Shown piece by piece: positions 59,208-64,000 of a stretch of 64,000 nt of DNA (position 1 is the first letter of the stretch; the number at the start of each line of letters is the position of its first letter). The notes under the pieces are model-generated. The model saw only the letters and a list, made by a program, of their open reading frames with translations, was not told the origin of the DNA and ran no database searches. The DNA lies in the NCBI GenBank assembly GCA_032690845.1, contig CM064429.1, positions 18,495,013-18,559,012 on the forward strand, in the 5' to 3' direction. The stretch comes from Eleusine coracana subsp. coracana. Its lineage: Eukaryota > Streptophyta > Magnoliopsida > Poales > Poaceae. The position numbers and the translations under genes are program-made.

Positions 59208-60818
59208 TCTTGGCCGTATCTACGCACCCACTTATATACCGCAAGAGGACGGTGTACGATTGTAGTACTTTTTCCCTTGAATTGAGTATTCCAAGGTTTA
59301 TCGAATCCACTAGGACCTTAGGGATTTATTAAACAAAGTTAACAGTAAAAGATCTAGTCAAGGCTACTGTCAAAGTCAGGTTGCATGAGGGGGAGACTGA
59401 CCAACGCAAAGGTGCGCCAGACAGTAAATCTGTCGTTGCGCCGATCGGCGCACTGGTGAAACTGAGCCAAAGTGCACAAGATCTAGTAAATCTGTGGTTG
59501 CACCGATCGGCGCAGGAGTTGAGCCGATCGGCACACTGGTGAATCTAAGCCAAAGTTGTTACACCGATCGGCGTAGGAGTTGAGCCGATCGGCACACCAG
59601 AATCTGAGCCAAAGTGTGCCAGATCTTGTGAACCTATGCTATTAAGTGAGTAGCCAGATATCTACTAGTGAGATCGTAACTAGAAAGTCTAATTGAGTAG
59701 CATCATAATGGGTAATTACATAGATCAATGAAACCTATAATGAGTAAGACCACCCTGCTTTTCAAGCGGCTCCCGATTTATCGTTGCCGAGAGGAAACCC
59801 TTAATCGCGTGAGTATCTTACCCTACTCAACTATCCAATAGTGTTGTGCAGGCTTAGTGCTGTCAGCGCTAAACCACACTACTAGCATCATCAAGGAACC
59901 ATAATCAATACAATGTCCGAATACTATCCTAATCACCACGATTCAGATAATATCTGCTTACTTAGCCTAGAACTAAGCAATTGGAATAAGCACATGCATG
60001 ATTATAGAATCATGATAGACAAATCATCAAAACCATCATCAACATATTCAATCATCCTTGGGATACATAGAGTAAGATTCATCCCCGTCGAGATGGCCTA
60101 CGTTGACGGATCAACTCTTAACTCCAATGGTTCTTGAAACTCAACTAGAGATCTATTCTAACGGAGCAAGCCCCGGTGGCTCTAACTCACGGATCTTGTG
60201 TTCCTCTGTCACCTCCTTCTCTCTGCGGCGAGGGTTTATAAGTATTTATAGGGGTTCTACTCGTAGAGGACTCGGTTTCTAGCAAATAAGGCGGTTGCGT
60301 CGATCGGCGCAGGATTGCGCCGATCGGCGCAAGCCGTGTCTTCTCTGATTTCTTCCCCGAGTCGGTTCCTCTGTCTTCCACAGCTGCCATGTGGGCCTTT
60401 TCCTTCGAGATAAAGTCTTGTACTGCACGTTGAGATCTTGAAGTTCCATAAATCTTCTTCAAGTTCTATAAATCTTCTAGACAAATATCTTCAAGTGTCT
60501 TGCGCAGATAAACTTCCATAAATATGTGATATGGGCCTCGGTCACTTCTGTGGGCCAAAACACCCTTACACCGATCGGCTCATGGACTACGCCGATCGGT
60601 GCACTGGGCTTCTTTAGTGCTTTTTGTCGGTTCTGGACTCCTATCCTCTCCATCATCGCATTGATCACTAATTTTACTTATTTCTACAATAAAGCTTCAA
60701 AACAACGCATATACAAATATGTAGACAATATCACAGGTAAATGGCCTAAATTAGTATCAATTATGCTCTAATTGGGGTAATATTCACATATAAAAAGGGT
60801 ACTTGGGAAGTGCCAATA
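59208..60818 (-). repeat. 5' LTR of element A, 1611 bp
   Basis: It aligns with 50807-52354. Dyads start at 59437, 59499, 59520, 59560, 59581, 60296, 60316, 60567 and 60588. The end is TGCCAATA for TGCCAACA. Confidence 0.9.
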
Positions 60819-60823
60819 ATAAT

Positions 60824-60868
60824 AGAAACTAATCTACTAATTACAGCAGGCAAGGATAATTTCCTACA
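60824..60868 (-). repeat. 5' LTR of copia F, outer piece after element A
   Basis: It continues the LTR interrupted at 50806 and ends TTTCCTACA, followed by TSD ggccc. Confidence 0.88.
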
Positions 60869-61259
60869 GGCCCTGTGTTTATCCAGCCCACGCACGTCCA
60901 ATGTAATCGGGTCTCCCATGCGCTTGTATTTGTCGATTGACGTATTGCAATACTATTTAAGATGAATTCAGTGCCCAAGTGTGGGGACCAATCAGTGGTC
61001 CCTACATCATCAATCCGGTCCCCCACAATCCTGTCAACCCATTGTCCAGGGGACTATCCCTAGATGCATCCGTACATAGGCGTCCCTTTGGACCCTTTAA
61101 ATATGTATGGTCTCCATCAATAAATACTACATTGTTCATTATTCTACTGTCTCCCACTTTTACATCACAACACGTTATCACGCACGCATGCTCTACAGAC
61201 AGAGAGAAGAGAGTAGTTATTGGCGGGGCCTGCTCCTCGCCGGAAGTTTGTCGGAAGCC

Positions 61260-62560
61260 ACGCCGGAGACACAACCAGTGAGTAAAAATGCCAGAGTTTT
61301 CACTCACCGTCGTTTTTCTCGCCACTCTTCATCGAGCCATCCTCCACCACCGTAAGACACCTCGTGTCCGCCGGATCTTCAGGAACCGCCTAGGAGTCTT
61401 CTTCCGTGGCCGGTTCCGTAGGCACTTCTTCCACCCTCCTGGCCAGGGTGGTCATCGTCGACGCAGCGGCTTCTAGGGCCGTCACGGACGCCATGTCCAC
61501 CATTGCCGCTACGACGTTCTTGGTCACCGGATCCCCAACCGCCGCCAGCGACATGGCAGCGGTTACGGTCAGGATCACGGCCTCCGTCGTCTAGGCGGCG
61601 ACACCAGCGCTGGACCAAGCACAGGCCCGACACGACTAGTGGAAACCGCCACCGCTGCCGACACCCAATGGTGCCCAGTCCATGGCTTCGCGCCCGGGCA
61701 CTAGAGCCCACTGGTGCCTGTAGACGCACCACTGGACGCCAGGCTCTCGACGCCAATGCACGAGGTCAAGCCCCGCATGTTATTCGGTAACTCGGCTGTC
61801 GGATTTGCGCTCGCATCGGGTGCCGTCTCCTCCTTCACTGCAGCAGCCACCGGGGACGCCATGGCATCATCATCATCAATGGCACCACATGCGGCCGGAT
61901 CTGGATCGGTAGATCCAGAAGGCACTCATGCCGCTCATCGCAGTCTGTCGCCCTTCTTCGTCCACGTGACGGTTCCGGCCGACGAAGATGAGGAGGAGGA
62001 GGAGCCGGAGGAGATGGAAACCGCCTCGACGTCGTCATCCTCATCACCCTCACCTCCTCGTCGCAATGCGCGCATGCGCGTCAGTGGTAGGGGAAGGCCC
62101 ACCGAGCACATGGCAGAATGCCATGCCGTCGACACCACCTCGTTGTCGATGTTGTCGGATCTCGTCATCATCACCGGCTCTGAGCAACCAGAGCCGCCCG
62201 CACCATTGGCTCATACCCCCAATGGGGGGCGTCTTCTTCAGCACCATGCGCACCTCGTGGGCATGCCACCGTGCTGCCCTGGCAGGGAGGCTGGCACTTG
62301 GGCGAGCACGACGAGGAGGGATCTCCTCCCAAACGGGGTGCAGCATGAGCTCTCCTCCGACAAGGAGAGCCCCTCCGGCCATTAAGCCGGCCCTCCCGAG
62401 GGCTCACCGATGGCGGTGATTGCCGGATCTGGAGGGGTGGGCTGCCAGGCGCTCAAGAGAGGGCGCAAGGAGGAGGAGCGTTGGCGTAGGAGGTAGAGGC
62501 TGGATCTTGCCGGAGAACAACCAAATCTGACCGGCAGTGGTCTGGATATGGGCGGTTGGA
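61260..62560. other. CpG-rich leader segment of copia G
   Basis: Very GC-rich with overlapping open frames on both strands. The longest is 61714-62385 (+, 223 codons, Ala/Ser-rich with an acidic run EDEEEEEPEEME). No domain recognised; such frames arise easily in CpG-rich DNA, so I do not call a gene. Confidence 0.45.
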
Positions 62561-63685
62561 GCTAGGAGAGGGCGTCAATTGAGCCACAATGCTGGCGATG
62601 GCAGTTGCGGTGATGTGAAGGAAAATGTGGGGTGGTTAGGGTTTTGGGCGACAATCATTGTGTTTATACCCTGGCTCCTCCCGACTTTCCATTCGATGGG
62701 CCAAGTCGGACCAGCACCGACGGCTGGGCCAACGTGCCAGGCCGCACGCCAGTGCGTAGGCTGGTTGGGCCACGCAGCGCCCCCCCCCCCTTGCCACACC
62801 CGCTCCTGGGCCATGCCTCGCCCCCGCGCCTGCGGCTGGGCCGCTCCACCGCTGCCCCCTGCCTTAACTAGGCCGTCGCCCCCTGTCGCGGCTGGCCCGG
62901 GCGCCCGTGGCTAGGTTGCATGCCCCTTGCCCTCGATTGGGCCACGCGCCAGCGAGCAGGCCACCCCACGTGGGCTGCTTTCCGCCCGAGTGGGCCACCA
63001 GGCCGACGCTCCAATGTATTAGGCTGTTCTCCACTGAAGCCTTTCGGATTTTGTGAATTTTTGCCAACTTTATTTATTTTCTGTTTTCGGTATTGTAAAT
63101 AGTCAGTTTTAGACTTTGTTTATCACTTAAATTAGTATGTAATTGTATGAAGTTGTAATTTATTTTCCAGTCAATGTACTGATGTGTATTTATGTCACCT
63201 CGCATAACATGTGTTCTAGTTATTTTTAATTGAGAATTCTATTTTTTGCAATCAAATCATTCAATCTCATAAAGCTTTTAAGCTTAATTCGAGTAGAATT
63301 CACAATTGAACACACAACTTTCAAAGCAATTTGGTCATGCAATCGAGATTAATTTTTCTTGTAAGATCACATTTAATTTCCACAGAATTAAATGGTACAT
63401 ACTACCATTGTTTACAATACAATTTTCTCATTTGCAATTGGAATTGATTTTCTTGCATCTGGATTTTATCATGATTGAGATATATTTTCTTGCATTTTTC
63501 TTATAATTATGACTCCTTTCTCTTGCACCTCCCTTTTTCTTACAATTCTATTAGTTTGATACACCAACGTTAATTTTGCTTAATCAAGGAATCAAACAAC
63601 ACGCAAAATCTTAACGATTTTGTGTATGTTACACCAACACCATGATGGTTTTAATTAAATCTCTGGTTGTTCCTGTGTAGGTACC
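62561..63685 (+). other. rest of the copia G leader
   Basis: GC-rich to about 63000, then AT-rich with short T-rich repeats. No gene seen. Confidence 0.5.
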
Positions 63686-63745
63686 ATGGCTCGTGAGTTC
63701 GACGTACTCGCTCTCGATGGCCACAACTATCCTACGTGGGCAATG
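63686..63745 (+). pseudogene. first 20 codons of copia G gag
   Basis: ATG in a good context (gtaccATGG) opens MAREFDVLALDGHNYPTWAM, the conserved N-terminus of copia gag proteins of grasses. The frame is interrupted by the LTR that begins at 63747. Confidence 0.8.
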
Positions 63746-63746
63746 G

Positions 63747-64000
63747 TGTCACACCCGGTTTTAAGAACACCACCAAGTGTTATTCATATGTGTGCCCAGG
63801 AACTAGTTTCACACACATTGACAGTAAAGTGAATAACAATATAACCAATGTCATTATTATAGCATACCATTATTACATGCATAATTGTCTTTGAAGACTA
63901 AAGCGACACTCTCGAAGTATAACAGCGGAAGACACCATAACACCACAAGCAATCGACCAGGGGCACGCTCGCCTAGTAGTAGTCTTCATCGATGTAGTCC
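63747..64000. repeat. start of a chromovirus-type LTR, continues past the window
   Basis: It begins TGTCACACCCGGTTTTAAG, a common start of grass Tekay/CRM-type LTRs, exactly where copia G gag is broken. The TSD is probably aatgg (63742-63746). The strand of the element cannot be decided from this part. Confidence 0.65.

Larger units (their letters stand above)
50807..60818 (-). mobile_element. complete non-autonomous gypsy-type element A, 10.0 kb, TSD ataat
   Basis: In minus orientation: 5' LTR 60818-59208, tRNA-Asp-type PBS, gag and protease (59076-56806), an extra Athila-ORF1-like ORF (55514-54030), a noncoding region, PPT and 3' LTR (52354-50807). TSD ataat is at 50802-50806 and 60819-60823. 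There is no RT, RNase H or integrase. The LTRs differ by very roughly 5-7% in the first 200 aligned bases, by eye. It carries some 30 copies of one 16 bp palindrome across LTRs, spacers and coding sequence. Confidence 0.92.
47150..60868 (-). mobile_element. Ale-like copia element F, split by gypsy element A
   Basis: Short LTRs (264 bp) and domain order protease, integrase, RT, RNase H in minus orientation fit the Ale/Retrofit lineage. The flanking TSD is ggccc (47145-47149 and 60869-60873). The 5' LTR is interrupted at 50806 by element A and resumes at 60824. The LTR 3' part, the PBS and most of gag have been deleted. Confidence 0.88.
60874..63746 (+). mobile_element. copia element G, 5' part (LTR end, long leader, gag start)
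   Basis: A promoter-like stretch (ctttaaatatg near 61101 and ccatcaataaatac) and the leader motif acacgttatca (about 61169-61181), common after copia 5' LTRs in plants, suggest LTR end and leader. A 2.4 kb leader leads to an ATG at 63686 with a typical copia gag start. The element is cut at 63746 by a chromovirus LTR. The LTR limits are uncertain. Confidence 0.6.

Noticed and set aside
50807..60818. Regularly spaced palindromic repeats as a CRISPR array
   Set aside because: Copies are scattered in LTRs and coding sequence of a plant retroelement, spacers are only 4-7 bp, and no cas genes exist.
1..64000. tRNA, rRNA or microRNA genes
   Set aside because: No tRNA-like cloverleaf or rRNA stretch recognised. 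Matches to tRNA ends are primer-binding sites of retroelements. The palindromes are too short for miRNA precursors.

Overview
The window is nuclear DNA of a grass (Poaceae, probably a panicoid or relative with a repeat-rich genome). The evidence is a stack of nested LTR retrotransposons of typical grass families, CACTA transposons with subterminal repeats, a short SINE, and a broken F-box/FBD/LRR gene with plant introns. No intact host gene is visible. Nearly every coding region is a decayed retroelement reading frame, so most coding calls are pseudogenes. Insertion boundaries were read by eye from LTR pairs, target-site duplications (TSDs), primer-binding sites (PBS) and polypurine tracts (PPT).

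Layout. 1-7705: 3' part of a Tekay-like chromovirus (+) with a 3.5 kb 3' LTR. 7706-11727: 5' part of a RIRE2/Tat-like gypsy element (-), whose gag the Tekay element interrupts. 11728-16640: 3' part of a copia element B1 (+), whose RNase H gene is split by a solo LTR (11880-13429, TSD aaaac). 16641-23398: gypsy-type element H (-) with gag and a protease-like domain but no polymerase; B1 lies inside its 3' LTR. 23399-27875: AT-rich DNA and an F-box/FBD/LRR pseudogene with three exons. 27876-37348: Maximus/SIRE-like copia element C (-). 37349-41177: non-autonomous element B2 (-) with a B-type LTR and an Athila-ORF1/plant-transposon-protein-like ORF. 41178-42064: intergenic DNA with a SINE (18 bp TSD). 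42065-45397: CACTA element carrying plant gene exons. 45398-46135: LINE-like remnant. 46136-47039: second CACTA-type element. 47150-60868: Ale-like copia element F (-), whose 5' LTR is split by a complete 10 kb non-autonomous gypsy element A (50807-60818, TSD ataat). 60874-63746: 5' part of copia element G (+), interrupted in gag at 63747 by the LTR of another chromovirus that runs off the window.

Most unusual signal. Three unrelated LTR families (A, B and C) each carry their own near-perfect palindromic word of 16, 19 or 15 bp in many copies. The words occur preferentially as pairs whose start-to-start spacing is 20-24 bp in all three families, although word length, word sequence and spacer sequence all differ. 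In A and B one dyad also sits about 53 bp upstream of the LTR TATA box. In A a pair lies inside the gag/protease reading frame without breaking it. Copy number differs between the two LTRs of A and of C, so the arrays are evolving. Three further families (D, E, H) have simpler palindromes upstream of their TATA boxes. This looks like a convergent cis-element architecture, perhaps binding sites of a dimeric or cooperative protein; I know of no description of it.
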